DNA of 64,000 nucleotides, taken from an uncultured Anaeromyxobacter sp. (GTDB taxonomy: Bacteria > Myxococcota > Myxococcia > Myxococcales > Anaeromyxobacteraceae). Shown piece by piece: positions 33,537 to 42,325 of the stretch; positions within the stretch are counted from its first letter, which is position 1; every line of letters begins with the position of its first letter. Position numbers and translations under genes: made by a program. The notes under the pieces were generated by a model that saw nothing but the letters and a program-made list of their open reading frames with translations, made no database searches and was not told where the DNA came from. The stretch is taken from positions 1-64,000 of the forward strand of contig CAIVAR010000116.1 in assembly GCA_903904005.1 (NCBI GenBank), read 5' to 3'.

Positions 33537-34847
33537 CTAACCCCCCTTTTTTGCTGGGGTCGTGTCGGCCGAAGGGCGCATCTCCACGTGGTCGCCCACG
33601 AGCAGCTCGGAGATGGACCGGCGGACGTAGGCGGTCGAGGCGCGGTCCTGCGCGTCGAAGACCACCACGTGCCCGATGACCTCGCGGGGGAGGCCGGCGG
33701 TGTTGAGCGGCCGGTCGATCGGCTCGTAGAGCGGGTCTCCCGCCCGGACCACCTCGAAGGTGTTCCCCACGTCGACGCCGTCGGCCGTGCCCTTGTCGAG
33801 GTAGACCACGTTGAACTCGGCGGCGCCGGTGACGATGGCGGGCTGGACGCCGATGACGTAGGCGTCGACGGAGGAGCGGTTGGGCCGCACGAAGAGGGGG
33901 CGCTGGGCCTGCTCGACCGCCGGGCCGATGAGATCACCCCGCTCGATGCCGTCGTTCACGTAGGTGATGACGAGGGACGCGGCCTTGCCGGGCTCGACGG
34001 CCGTCACCCGGGCCGTGCCCAGGATGACGGTCTTCCACCCGACCGAGCGGCCGGTCACCGGGTGGAAGATCTTCCCGTCGGTCCGGTAGACGGAGAACTT
34101 CTGCCCCACCTGGACCGAGCCGGGGTCCTGGAACTTGCCGTAGATCCGGTCGCCGGTGGTGAGGATCATCTTCTCCTCGAACGCGGCCACGACCGTTCCC
34201 GAGGCGGTGAGCTGGTTCGCGGTGACGAAGCTGTTGCGCAGGACCGCGGGACCCTTGGGGCGCGCGCCGCCGATCTTGTACGGGCCGCCCACGGTCACCG
34301 TGTCCTCGTCGTCGAGCATCTGCGCCCGGTCGATGCTGCCGCGCGTGAGGTCGTCGAGCTCCTTGGGGGGCGCCACGTCGTCGGCAGCCCCCGCGATGCG
34401 CACCGGGGCCTGGGAAGGGGCGGAGCCGGCCGGGGCGAGCCGGAGCGGGTTGCCGGGGTAGATCCAGTGCGGGTTCTCGATCTGCGGGTTGTACGACCAG
34501 AGCTTGGGCCAGTACCACGGCGACTCCAGGTACTTCCCGGAGAGATCCCAGAGCGTGTCGCCGCGCTGGATCACGTGGTTGTCCGGGGCGGGGTCTCGCG
34601 AGGCCGTGCCGGGTGTCGGCTCGACGGCCACGCCCTCGAGCCGGTCGGCTGCGGTGTTCAGGTCCACCGTGCCTCTCGCGTTCGCCGGCAGGGACGGCCC
34701 CTGGGCGCCGTCGATGATGGTGGTCGTCCGCTGCGTCCCGGCGTCCTGGACCGCCTGGACCCCGCGCGCCTGGTCGAGCGCGCCCGCCTGGGCGAGGGAG
34801 AGCGAGGGGAGGACGGCGAGGAGGACGGCGAGCTTCACGTGGGTCAT
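33537..34847 (-). CDS. Exported LysM-domain protein
   Basis: A 436-residue protein with a signal peptide (VKLAVLLAVLPSLSLAQ). A LysM peptidoglycan-binding domain lies at about residues 90-138 (HVIQRGDTLWDLSGKYLESPWYWPKLWSYNP.. IYPGNPL). A long C-terminal region of about 290 residues is strand-rich (GDRIYGKF, GQKFSVYRTDG, GTARVTAVEPGKAASLVI), repetitive and of unknown function. The last codons run through A6G6 (AAAAAAGGGGGG). It overlaps the stop of the TPR lipoprotein gene by 4 bp and ends the leftward run MoxR-pgeF-lipoprotein-LysM. It is probably an envelope-structure protein. Confidence 0.82.
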   Translation of the reverse strand: MTHVKLAVLLAVLPSLSLAQAGALDQARGVQAVQDAGTQRTTTIIDGAQGPSLPANARGTVDLNTAADRLEGVAVEPTPGTASRDPAPDNHVIQRGDTLWDLSGKYLESPWYWPKLWSYNPQIENPHWIYPGNPLRLAPAGSAPSQAPVRIAGAADDVAPPKELDDLTRGSIDRAQMLDDEDTVTVGGPYKIGGARPKGPAVLRNSFVTANQLTASGTVVAAFEEKMILTTGDRIYGKFQDPGSVQVGQKFSVYRTDGKIFHPVTGRSVGWKTVILGTARVTAVEPGKAASLVITYVNDGIERGDLIGPAVEQAQRPLFVRPNRSSVDAYVIGVQPAIVTGAAEFNVVYLDKGTADGVDVGNTFEVVRAGDPLYEPIDRPLNTAGLPREVIGHVVVFDAQDRASTAYVRRSISELLVGDHVEMRPSADTTPAKKGG

Positions 34848-35701
34848 GGCGCGGCTCCTTGCACCGCCGGTGCGCGCTCGCTGGCGCGCTTCCCTGCGGG
34901 TGAATCGGGGAAATCCTTGACGAGGCGGGCCTGGAGGCGGCTCGCCTCGGAGGCACGGCCCCTGCGAAGCTCGCAGACGGCCAGCCCCTCGAGGGCGTCA
35001 GGCGCTGCCCGGGATGCCGGGAACTCGGCGACCGCGCGGGAAAAGTCCTCGCAGGAGCCGTCGGGGTCGCCGGCGTCCCTGCGGGTACGCGCGGCGTCGA
35101 CGAGCGCCTCGCCGGAGCGGGCGCTCGCCGGGTAGGCGTCGGCGAACTGCTCGAGCGCGCGGGCCCGGGGCAGGCCGGCCTGGGCGCGGGCCCGGTCGAG
35201 GGCCGCCTGAACGTTGGAAGGCGAGCTCTTCCCTCCCGTTCCGAGGGCGGTGACCGCCGCCGGGGACGGGTCCTGAATGGGCGTGGAGGTCGGGACGGGA
35301 GGGGCGGAGGAGCCACCCTTCCCGCTCTTCTGCGCCTTCGACGGGCCGGAGGGCTCGAGCTTCACCACCTTGAGGTTGGCGGGAACCGCGATCCCCTCCG
35401 GGACCGATGCGGTGCCGGTGACCGTGGCCGGTGGGGCGGCGGGGGCCTGCGGAACCGCCGCGGGCACCGACCGGGCGACGACGAGGTCGATCTGGGTGGC
35501 CATGGCATCGAGCCGCTTCAGGAGTTCGTCGTTCTCCCGGCGAAGCGTGCGGACCTCCGCCTTCAGGGAGGAGACGTCCTGCGCGAGCTGCCCTCCGCCG
35601 GTCGCACAGCCGGACAGAAGAAGGAGAGCCGCGGCGGCGGCGCTGGCGGAGTTCGTGAGCAAATCCTCAAGGATTCTCGGGCGTGTACGTGTCACAGTCA
35701 A
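34844..35701 (-). CDS. Lipoprotein with coiled coil and TPR repeats (YbgF/CpoB-like layout)
   Basis: A predicted lipoprotein (LLLLSGC) of up to 285 residues. A heptad coiled coil follows the lipobox (LAQDVSSLKAEVRTLRRENDELLKRLDAM). A long Pro/Ser/Ala linker leads to a C-terminal TPR region from about residue 185 (FADAYPASARSGEAL, FSRAVAEFPAS). Coiled coil plus TPR recalls CpoB/YbgF of the Tol-Pal system, but no tol genes are nearby. The start is uncertain. TTG at 35701 overlaps the pgeF stop (TTGA), GTG at 35695 is next, and a TTG near 35660 is possible if an internal promoter (TTGACT-17 bp-GAGAAT) is used. Confidence 0.75.
   Translation of the reverse strand: MTVTRTRPRILEDLLTNSASAAAAALLLLSGCATGGGQLAQDVSSLKAEVRTLRRENDELLKRLDAMATQIDLVVARSVPAAVPQAPAAPPATVTGTASVPEGIAVPANLKVVKLEPSGPSKAQKSGKGGSSAPPVPTSTPIQDPSPAAVTALGTGGKSSPSNVQAALDRARAQAGLPRARALEQFADAYPASARSGEALVDAARTRRDAGDPDGSCEDFSRAVAEFPASRAAPDALEGLAVCELRRGRASEASRLQARLVKDFPDSPAGKRASERAPAVQGAAP
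35673..35701 (-). promoter_or_regulatory. Possible internal promoter before the TPR lipoprotein
   Basis: TTGACT (35701-35696), 17 bp, GAGAAT (35678-35673) on the minus strand overlaps the pgeF stop and the first codons of the long lipoprotein reading frame. If used, translation would have to begin further downstream. Listed with low confidence. Confidence 0.28.
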
Positions 35702-36441
35702 GAAACGGCGGAAATGAAGGCCACGTGCCTCCCGGTGCGGCCGCTGTCCCGGCGATGGGAGAAGAAGGTGCGTTCCTCACACGAGGTGCAGCGGGACAGG
35801 GTCTCGATGTGTCGCCGGGGGAGCCCGGCCGCCCGGAGCAGCAGCTCGTTGGCCCGCCAGAGATCGACACGAGCGCCGTGATCCCGGGGGGTTGCGGTGG
35901 TCGGTCCAACCTCGTCCCGGAACCGCTCGGCGAGCTCCCGGGAGACCTCGAAGCAGCACGGACCGATGCCGGGGCCGATCGCGGCGAGCAGGTCGCCGGG
36001 GCGGGCGCCGTGCCGCTCGACGAGGGTCCTCACCCCCGCCGCCGCCGCCCCACCGATGGTCCCTCGCCAGCCGGCGTGGACGGCGGCCACCGCTCCGCTC
36101 CGGGGATCGGCGAGGAGCACCGGGACGCAGTCGGCCACCGAGACGCAGGCCGCGACACCGGGCACCGCCGTGGACACGGCATCGGCCTCCTCCACCGGGT
36201 CGGTCCCCGCCGCGGCCTCGAACACCCGGCAACCGTGGACCTGCCGGACCCGCGCGAAGGAGAGGCCGGTGGCGGCGCGCAGCCGCTCCCAGTTCTCCCG
36301 GACGCGGTCGTCGTCGTCGCCCACCGTCGAGGAGAGGTTGAGGCTCTTCCAGGGGCCACGGGAGACGCCTCCTTCACGAGTGGTGAACCCGTGCGGCCGC
36401 CCGGCCAGAAGCCGGGCGAGGAGGATGCCGGGGTCGGCCAT
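35698..36441 (-). CDS. pgeF: YfiH/PgeF-family peptidoglycan editing factor
   Basis: A 247-residue member of the former 'multicopper polyphenol oxidase' family, now linked to removal of wrong amino acids (L-Ser in place of L-Ala) from peptidoglycan precursors. The metal/catalytic residues stand in VRQVHGCRV, VADCVPVLLADP and VHAGWRGT, with IGPGIGPCCFEV and a C-terminal SHRRDSGRTGR, all family hallmarks. ATG at 36441 is 5 bp downstream of the MoxR stop. The lipoprotein gene follows with a TTGA overlap. Neighbouring LysM and lipoprotein genes agree with an envelope role. Confidence 0.88.
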   Translation of the reverse strand: MADPGILLARLLAGRPHGFTTREGGVSRGPWKSLNLSSTVGDDDDRVRENWERLRAATGLSFARVRQVHGCRVFEAAAGTDPVEEADAVSTAVPGVAACVSVADCVPVLLADPRSGAVAAVHAGWRGTIGGAAAAGVRTLVERHGARPGDLLAAIGPGIGPCCFEVSRELAERFRDEVGPTTATPRDHGARVDLWRANELLLRAAGLPRRHIETLSRCTSCEERTFFSHRRDSGRTGRHVAFISAVS

Positions 36442-36446
36442 TCCCC

Positions 36447-37373
36447 CTACCGCCTCCCGGGGGCGATGCCTCGGGCGACCTCGTCGACGTGGGGGCGCGC
36501 GGCGACCAGGTCGGCCTCGTGCTTGAGCAGGACGTTCAGGGTCTCGGAGACCACCCGCCCGTCCAGCGCGTGGGCCTGCAGGAGGACGAGCGACCGGATC
36601 CAGTCGAGCGTCTCGGAGATCGAGGGCGCCTTCTTGAGGTCCATCGAGCGCAGCGCCGCCACCGCGGCGACGGTCTGGCGCGCCAGCTCCTCCGGCACGC
36701 CCGGCACGCGGGCCCGGACGATGGCGAGCTCCCGCTCCTGCGACGGGAAGTCGATGAAGAGGTGGAGGCACCGGCGCCGGAGCGCGTCGGAGAGCTCCCG
36801 GGTGGCGTTGGAGGTGAGGACGAGGCGCGGGGGGTGGACGGCCCGCATCGTCCCGAGCTCCGGAACGGTCACGGCGTTGTCGGCCAGCAGCTCGAGCAGG
36901 AAGGCTTCGAACTCCGGGTCGGCCTTGTCGATCTCGTCGACGAGGAGAAGCGCCGGCACGTCGGAGAGGACGGCCTGGAGCACCGGGCGGGGGAGCAGGA
37001 AGCGCTCGCTGAAGAAGACGTTCCCCTCGGCGTCGAGCCGGTCGGCGGCCTCCGAGAGCGTCCGCGCGCCCGCCAGCGTGTCGCCGATGCGCTCCTTCAG
37101 CATCTGGGTGTAGAGGAGCTGCTTGCCGTACTCCCACTCGTAGACCGCCTTGGCCTCGTCGAGCCCCTCGTAGCACTGGAGCCGGAGCAGCTTCCGGCCG
37201 GTCGCTGCGGCCAGCGCCACGGCCAGCTCCGTCTTCCCGACCCCGGCGGGCCCCTCGACGAGCAGGGGCTTCTCCAGCCGTTCGGCCAGGAACACCGACG
37301 TGGCGATCTCGCGCGACGGGAGGTAGCCCTTCCCCTCCAGCAGCCGCGCGCCCTCCTCTACCGACGCGAGCAT
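36447..37373 (-). CDS. MoxR-family AAA+ ATPase
   Basis: A 308-residue AAA+ ATPase. Walker A is GPAGVGKTE at about residue 42, Walker B is LLLVDEIDKAD, sensor 1 is LVLTSNATRELSDALRRRC, and a C-terminal helical lid follows. MoxR ATPases typically act as chaperones with VWA-domain partners to mature enzyme complexes, but no VWA gene is next to it here. Two ATGs (37373 and 37382) are possible. pgeF follows after 5 bp. It is divergent from pilT across 60 bp. Confidence 0.88.
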   Translation of the reverse strand: MLASVEEGARLLEGKGYLPSREIATSVFLAERLEKPLLVEGPAGVGKTELAVALAAATGRKLLRLQCYEGLDEAKAVYEWEYGKQLLYTQMLKERIGDTLAGARTLSEAADRLDAEGNVFFSERFLLPRPVLQAVLSDVPALLLVDEIDKADPEFEAFLLELLADNAVTVPELGTMRAVHPPRLVLTSNATRELSDALRRRCLHLFIDFPSQERELAIVRARVPGVPEELARQTVAAVAALRSMDLKKAPSISETLDWIRSLVLLQAHALDGRVVSETLNVLLKHEADLVAARPHVDEVARGIAPGRR

Positions 37374-37421
37374 AGGGCACATGCAACCACACGCGCGATT
37401 CCCCCGCCACCCTTCGCGGGC

Positions 37422-37427
37422 TAGGAT
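37422..37427 (+). promoter_or_regulatory. Possible -10 element of pilT
   Basis: TAGGAT lies 6 bp before the pilT ATG. It could be a -10 for a leaderless transcript, or its AGGA could serve as a short ribosome site; the sequence does not decide between them. No clear -35 is present. Confidence 0.3.
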
Positions 37428-37433
37428 GTCGGC

Positions 37434-38549
37434 ATGGAACCTTCCCAGGGCCCTCTCAGCGAGGAGATGTTCCACTCCTTCCTGCAGCTGGCCGTGAAGC
37501 GCCAGGCCAGCGACGTCCATTTCGAGGTGGGGTACCCACCCACCTACCGGGTGTTCGGCGAGCTGCTCGCCGCCAAGGTGCCGCCGCTCACGCACGCGGA
37601 CACCGAGGCCATCGCCAACTTCGTGCTGCAGGCCCCCGGCTCCGGGTTCGGCCCGCTCGACTTCCGGGAGGTCGATCGCAGCTACTCCTTGCCCGGTGTC
37701 TCCCGCTTCCGCGCCAGCATCTTCAAGCAGCGGGGGAGCTGGGGGGCGGTGATGCGCACCATCCCGTTCGCCATCCCCGACTTCGCGACGCTCAACCTGC
37801 CGCCGGTGGTGGCCACCGTCGCCGATGCACGCCGCGGCCTCGTCGTGGTGAGCGGCGCCACCGGCAACGGCAAGTCCACCACCATCGCCGCCATCATCCA
37901 CCACATCATCCAGCAGGAGCGGCTGCACGTGGTCACGGTGGAGGACCCCATCGAGTTCATCTTCTCGTCGGGACGGGGGCTCGTCATCCAGCGCGAGGTC
38001 GGGTCGGACACGGCCAGCTACTCGGACGCCTTGCGCGCCGCGCTCCGGCAGGACCCCGACGTGATCATGGTGGGCGAGCTGCGCGACCGGGAGTCGGCCG
38101 ACATCTGCCTCAAGGCGGCCGAGACCGGCCACCTCGTCATCACCTCCCTCCACACGCCGGACGTCCCCCGCTCCATCGGGCGACTGGTGGGGCTCTTCCC
38201 CTCCGACGAGCAGGAGACGGTGCGGGCGCGGATTGCCGACAACCTCCAGGCGGTGATCGCGCTGCGCCTGCTCATGCGCGCCGACGCGGCCGGGCTCATC
38301 CCGGCGGTGGAGGCGCTCCTCGCCACCTCCACGGTGCGCGAGATGGTCCGCGACGCGGCCCGGATCAAGGAGCTGAAGCCCTACATGGAGACGGCCGGGG
38401 CCGATCTGGGCATGCACTCCTTCGACCAGTACCTCTACAAGCTGCACGAGGCCCGGCGGATCTCGCTCGACACGGCGCTCGGCAACGCCACCAACCGTGC
38501 CGACCTGGAACGGCGGATCCTCATCGAGTCCGGAGGCCGCCCGGCGTGA
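37434..38549 (+). CDS. PilT/PilU-type pilus retraction ATPase
   Basis: Hexameric ATPase that drives retraction of type IV pili for twitching (S-motility in myxobacteria). The product is 371 residues. The N-terminal PAS-like part contains QASDVHFEVG. Walker A is GATGNGKSTT, the Asp box is TVEDPIEF, Walker B is DVIMVGELRDRESA and the His box is GHLVITSLHT. GATGNGKST in place of the usual GPTGSGKST and the GMHSFDQYL tail suggest a PilU-like or additional PilT paralogue. Its stop overlaps the GTG of the PilZ gene (GTGA). Confidence 0.9.
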   Translation: MEPSQGPLSEEMFHSFLQLAVKRQASDVHFEVGYPPTYRVFGELLAAKVPPLTHADTEAIANFVLQAPGSGFGPLDFREVDRSYSLPGVSRFRASIFKQRGSWGAVMRTIPFAIPDFATLNLPPVVATVADARRGLVVVSGATGNGKSTTIAAIIHHIIQQERLHVVTVEDPIEFIFSSGRGLVIQREVGSDTASYSDALRAALRQDPDVIMVGELRDRESADICLKAAETGHLVITSLHTPDVPRSIGRLVGLFPSDEQETVRARIADNLQAVIALRLLMRADAAGLIPAVEALLATSTVREMVRDAARIKELKPYMETAGADLGMHSFDQYLYKLHEARRISLDTALGNATNRADLERRILIESGGRPA

Positions 38550-39505
38550 CCCCGGCCGCGGCCACCCCCGCGCGAATCCTCGTCGTGGGCTCGAACGCCG
38601 AGCTCGCGGCTGCACTCCACGTCCACGCCGAGGACGCGGGCTGGATGCTCTACACCGCGCCTGGCCCGGCCGACCTCGAGGCGATGGTGCGCGCGGTGTC
38701 GCCGATGCTGGTGGCGCTCGTGCTCCCCGCCGCGCCCGATGCCACCTGGGGTGCGGCGCTCACCGCCGCCCAGGCGGCCTCCCGCGCCGGCGTCCGCGTC
38801 GTCATGGTGGCACCGTCGCGCGAGATCGTGGAACCGCTCGCCGCGGTGGCCGGGGCGGAACGGGCGCTGTCGGTCGCGGAGCTCCTGGCGCACCCCGGTG
38901 CGCTCGCCGACGCGGCCACGCCCCGCCCACCCGGTGCCCGCGTCCCCGAGCCCGTGCGCCCCCGGCCGGTGGCCGCACCGCTGATCTCGCCAACGACGCC
39001 GACACCGGCGCCAGGCCCGGCTGCGGTTGCGCCCGTGGCGCCGCGCGCCCCGTCCATCGTCCCGCCCTCCCTGGCGGGGCCCGACGAGGCGCCGACCCGG
39101 CCGCCGCCCCGGCCGGCCCCGGACCTCATGTCGCTCATCGACGAGGAACTGGTCGAGGACCGGAGACGGCCGCTTCCCAACGCCCGCGTCGAGGTCTCGG
39201 TCAGCCTGGTGTCGGAGCACAACTTCTACGTGGGCACGACCCGGCGCATCGACTCCGGCGGCGTCTTCATCGCCACGGCCATGCCGCCGCCGGTGGGAAC
39301 GCGGGTGCAGGTGCGGCTTGGCCTCGCCGACGGTCGGAAGATCGACCTGGACGGCGAGGTGGCCTTCCTGCGGGCCAAGTCGGCCACCACCGGGCGGCAA
39401 CCGGCCGGCTGCGGTGTGCGGCTCGCCGGGGTCCCGGGCTGGGCGCTCGACGCCATCGAGCGCTTCTTCCAGGCGCGCCTGCCCATCGTCTACGCACCGA
39501 CGTAG
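38546..39505 (+). CDS. PilZ-domain protein with receiver-like N-domain
   Basis: A 319-residue protein. Residues 10-115 resemble a degenerate response-regulator receiver (RILVVGSNAELAAALHVHAED; no obvious phospho-acceptor Asp). A Pro/Ala-rich linker of about 80 residues follows. A C-terminal PilZ-type domain lies at about residues 215-310 (RVEVSVSLVSEHNFYVGTTRRIDSGGVFIAT, then PPVGTRVQVRLGLADGR). The c-di-GMP motif is imperfect (IDSGGVF for D/NxSxxG), so binding is uncertain. It starts at a GTG inside the pilT stop, so it is very likely a regulator of the retraction ATPase. Confidence 0.8.
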   Translation: MTPAAATPARILVVGSNAELAAALHVHAEDAGWMLYTAPGPADLEAMVRAVSPMLVALVLPAAPDATWGAALTAAQAASRAGVRVVMVAPSREIVEPLAAVAGAERALSVAELLAHPGALADAATPRPPGARVPEPVRPRPVAAPLISPTTPTPAPGPAAVAPVAPRAPSIVPPSLAGPDEAPTRPPPRPAPDLMSLIDEELVEDRRRPLPNARVEVSVSLVSEHNFYVGTTRRIDSGGVFIATAMPPPVGTRVQVRLGLADGRKIDLDGEVAFLRAKSATTGRQPAGCGVRLAGVPGWALDAIERFFQARLPIVYAPT

Positions 39506-39532
39506 GGGCGGGGGCGGGGCGCGGGATGCGCC

Positions 39533-40652
39533 CTACTCGTCCACCACCCGGTCGGTCCGCCGCACCCCGAGCAGGTACGGCTCGATGAACCCCTCGATCT
39601 CGCCGTCGAGCACGTCGTCCACCTTGCCGCTCTCCACGCCGGTGCGCAGGTCCTTCACGAGCCGGTAGGGCTGGAGCACGTAGCTGCGGATCTGCGATCC
39701 GAAGTCGATGTCCTTCTTCTGGGCCTCCGCGGCGTCGCGCACCACCTGCCGCTTGCGCTCCTCGTGCTCGTAGAGGCGCGAGCGGAGGATCTTCCAGGCC
39801 ACGCCGCGGTTCTTCTGCTGGCTGCGCTCGTTCTGCACCGCCACCACGATGCCGGTGGGGATGTGGGTCATGCGCACCGCCGAGTCGGTCTTGTTCACCT
39901 TCTGGCCGCCCGCCCCGGAGGAGCGGTAGGTGTCGATGCGGACGTCGGCCTCCTTGATGTCGATGACGATGTCGTCGTCGATCTCGGGGGTGACGTCGAC
40001 GGCGGCGAAGCTGGTCTGGCGCCTGGCGTTGGCGTCGAAGGGGCTGATGCGGACGAGCCGGTGCACCCCCCGCTCGGCCTTCAGGAACCCGTAGGCCCAC
40101 TCGCCGCGGGCGATGAAGGAGGCGGACGAGATGCCGGCCTCCTCGCCGGCCACCATGTCGGCGGGCTCGACCACCCACCCCTTCCGCTCGCAGAAGCGGC
40201 CGTACATCCGGTAGAGCATGGCGGCCCAGTCCATGGCCTCGACCCCGCCGGCGCCGCTCTTCACCTCGACGATGGCGTTGGCGCGGTCGTGCTCCCCGGA
40301 GAGCATGCGGCGGAACTCGAGCCCGGCCACCTGCCGGTCCACTGCGTCCGCGTGGGCGACGGCCTCGGCGCGCGTCGCCTCGTCGCCGGCCTCCTCGGCC
40401 AGCTCGTCGAGGGCGCGGACGTCCTGGACCGCCGCGAAGGTCCGGTCGAACTCGGAGACCGTCCCCTCGAGCTGCGCCTTCTCCTTCAGCAGCCCCTGGG
40501 CCTTCTGGTTCTCGCCCCAGAAGTCCGGGGCCTCCGACATGCGCGAGATCTCCGCGGCGCGGGAGCGCTTCCGCTCGACGTCAAAGAGACCCCCGGAGCG
40601 CCTCCAGGCGGACCGAGATGTCGTCGAGGCGTGCGGCGGTCGGGGACGGCAT
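39533..40652 (-). CDS. prfB: Peptide chain release factor 2 (programmed +1 frameshift)
   Basis: Reads UAA and UGA stop codons. The SPF recognition tripeptide ([11 protein letters not shown]) marks RF2, and the hydrolysis motif GGQ is in [12 protein letters not shown]. The gene is in two frames: 23 codons from ATG 40652 end in CTT TGA C (TGA at 40583-40581), and the main frame resumes at GAC (40582). A GGGGG run three bases before the CTT is the expected Shine-Dalgarno stimulator. The full product is about 372 residues. Low RF2 favours the frameshift, so the gene autoregulates. It starts 5 bp after the lnt stop and ends a seven-gene operon. Confidence 0.95.
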
Positions 40653-40657
40653 GGGGG

Positions 40658-42325
40658 TCAGTTCTCCTGGCTGGAGCGGCGGGACGAGGGGCGGAAGAAC
40701 GCCGTGCCGAGCATGAACGCCGACGCGATCGCGCAACCCCACGCGAAGATATCACCGAACCGGGTGTACGGCGTGCGCCCCTTCAGGATGGGGATCTCCC
40801 CCACGAGCAGGCGCGGCGGCTCGTCGGGGTCGGGCGCCAGCTCCCGGTCGACCGGCCCCACCTCGAGGGCGCCCGGGGCGACCTCGCCGGTCGGGTAGAC
40901 GAGCGCGCTCACGCCCGAGTAGGCCGGCCGGGCCAGCGACCGGCCGGTCTCGATGGCCCGCATCCGCACGATGGCGAGGAACTGGTAGGGGCCGGAGGAG
41001 TAGCCGTACCAGGCGTCGTTGGTGGGGTTCACGAGGAAGTCGACGTCCTGGAGCGCGAAGGTCCGTGCCACCTCGGGAAAGATGGCGTCGAAGCAGATCA
41101 TGGGGGCGAAGGTGAGCCGCCGCCCGCCGCTCTCGAACGACATGGGGGCGAGCCGGCCGCCGGCGGCGATGGGCGCCATGGTGGGCACCACCGAGCGGAG
41201 GAAGGGCAGCCAGTCCCGGAGCGGCACGTACTCGCCGAAGGGGACGAGGTGATGCTTCACGTAGCGGTCGGCGACGCGGAGGTCGGGGTCGAGCAGGAAG
41301 GCCGAGTTCTCCACCTGCGCCACCCGCCCCTGGGGCCCCTTGGTCCACTCCACGGTGGTCGCGCCGAGCAAGAGGTGGGCCTGCCTGAGCGGCTCGAGGT
41401 CCGGGGCCGCCGCGCCGAGGGACTGCAGCCGGGGTGGCAGCGCGAAGGGCCAGGAGGCCTCCGGCCAGGCCACCAGCGCCGCTCCCTGCCGATCGGCCTC
41501 CAGCGTGAGTGGCCACATCCGCCCGATGATCCGCTCGGCGTGGCGCGGCCCCTGGTTCTTCACCTCCTGGCTCACGTTGGCCTGGACCACCCCGATCTTC
41601 ACCCAAGGTGATTGGGCCATCTCGCGGCGGACGCCGGCGAGGTGCCAGGCGCCGTAGGCGACCGTGCCGGCGAGCGCCGCCGCGACGACCGCCGTGCCCC
41701 GCCAGGGCCGGGGCGCTCCGCCGCCGGCCGGCGTGCTCCGCCACCAGTCGGCGACGACGCCGTTCACGAGCACCACGAGCCCCGCCACCGCGTAGACGCC
41801 CCCCAGCGACGCGAGCTGCGCCACCGGTCCGTTCCGCACCTGCGTGTAGCCCAGGTTTCCCCACGGGTAGCCGGTGAAGAGGTAGTTCCGGGAGAACTCG
41901 GTGGCGACCCAGACCACGGGCAGGATCGCCCACAGCGGCCAGCCGGTCCGGCGGACGACGACCGACGAGGCCCAGAAGGCCGCCGCCCAGTGGGCCGCCA
42001 TGTAGAACACCAGCGCAGAGAGCCCGACGAAGGCCACCCCCTGCGAGAGCCCGCCGAACGCCGTCATGGCGTGGCTCACCCAGTAGATGGTGGCGTAGAA
42101 CATCGCCATGCCGGCGGTCAGGCCGAGCAGCGCCGCCTCGAACGCGCCGGTGGCGCCGCGCAGGGCCACGATGGCGGGGACGAGCCCGACCCAGGCGATC
42201 GCCTCCAGGAATCCCGCCGGGTCCACCTGTCTCAGCGAGAACCCCGGCACCACGAGGGGCAGGGAGATCGCCTCGAGCAGGCCGCCCAGGGCGGCGAGCG
42301 CAAATCTCCCGGCGCGGCGCTTCAT
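40658..42325 (-). CDS. lnt: Apolipoprotein N-acyltransferase
   Basis: Inner-membrane enzyme adding the third acyl chain to lipoproteins, the last step of their maturation. The product is 555 residues. Several N-terminal membrane segments precede a periplasmic nitrilase (C-N hydrolase) domain with the Glu-Lys-Cys triad in WPEASWPF, YVKHHLVPFGEY and MICFDAIFPE. A C-terminal membrane segment closes it. The ATG overlaps the ybeY stop by 4 bp. Many lipoproteins are encoded in this window, which fits the requirement for this enzyme. Confidence 0.95.
   Translation of the reverse strand: MKRRAGRFALAALGGLLEAISLPLVVPGFSLRQVDPAGFLEAIAWVGLVPAIVALRGATGAFEAALLGLTAGMAMFYATIYWVSHAMTAFGGLSQGVAFVGLSALVFYMAAHWAAAFWASSVVVRRTGWPLWAILPVVWVATEFSRNYLFTGYPWGNLGYTQVRNGPVAQLASLGGVYAVAGLVVLVNGVVADWWRSTPAGGGAPRPWRGTAVVAAALAGTVAYGAWHLAGVRREMAQSPWVKIGVVQANVSQEVKNQGPRHAERIIGRMWPLTLEADRQGAALVAWPEASWPFALPPRLQSLGAAAPDLEPLRQAHLLLGATTVEWTKGPQGRVAQVENSAFLLDPDLRVADRYVKHHLVPFGEYVPLRDWLPFLRSVVPTMAPIAAGGRLAPMSFESGGRRLTFAPMICFDAIFPEVARTFALQDVDFLVNPTNDAWYGYSSGPYQFLAIVRMRAIETGRSLARPAYSGVSALVYPTGEVAPGALEVGPVDRELAPDPDEPPRLLVGEIPILKGRTPYTRFGDIFAWGCAIASAFMLGTAFFRPSSRRSSQEN

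Noticed and set aside
35698-36441. YfiH-type protein as a laccase/polyphenol oxidase
   Set aside because: That name is historical; the family's peptidoglycan-editing role is better supported, and canonical multicopper-oxidase motifs are absent.
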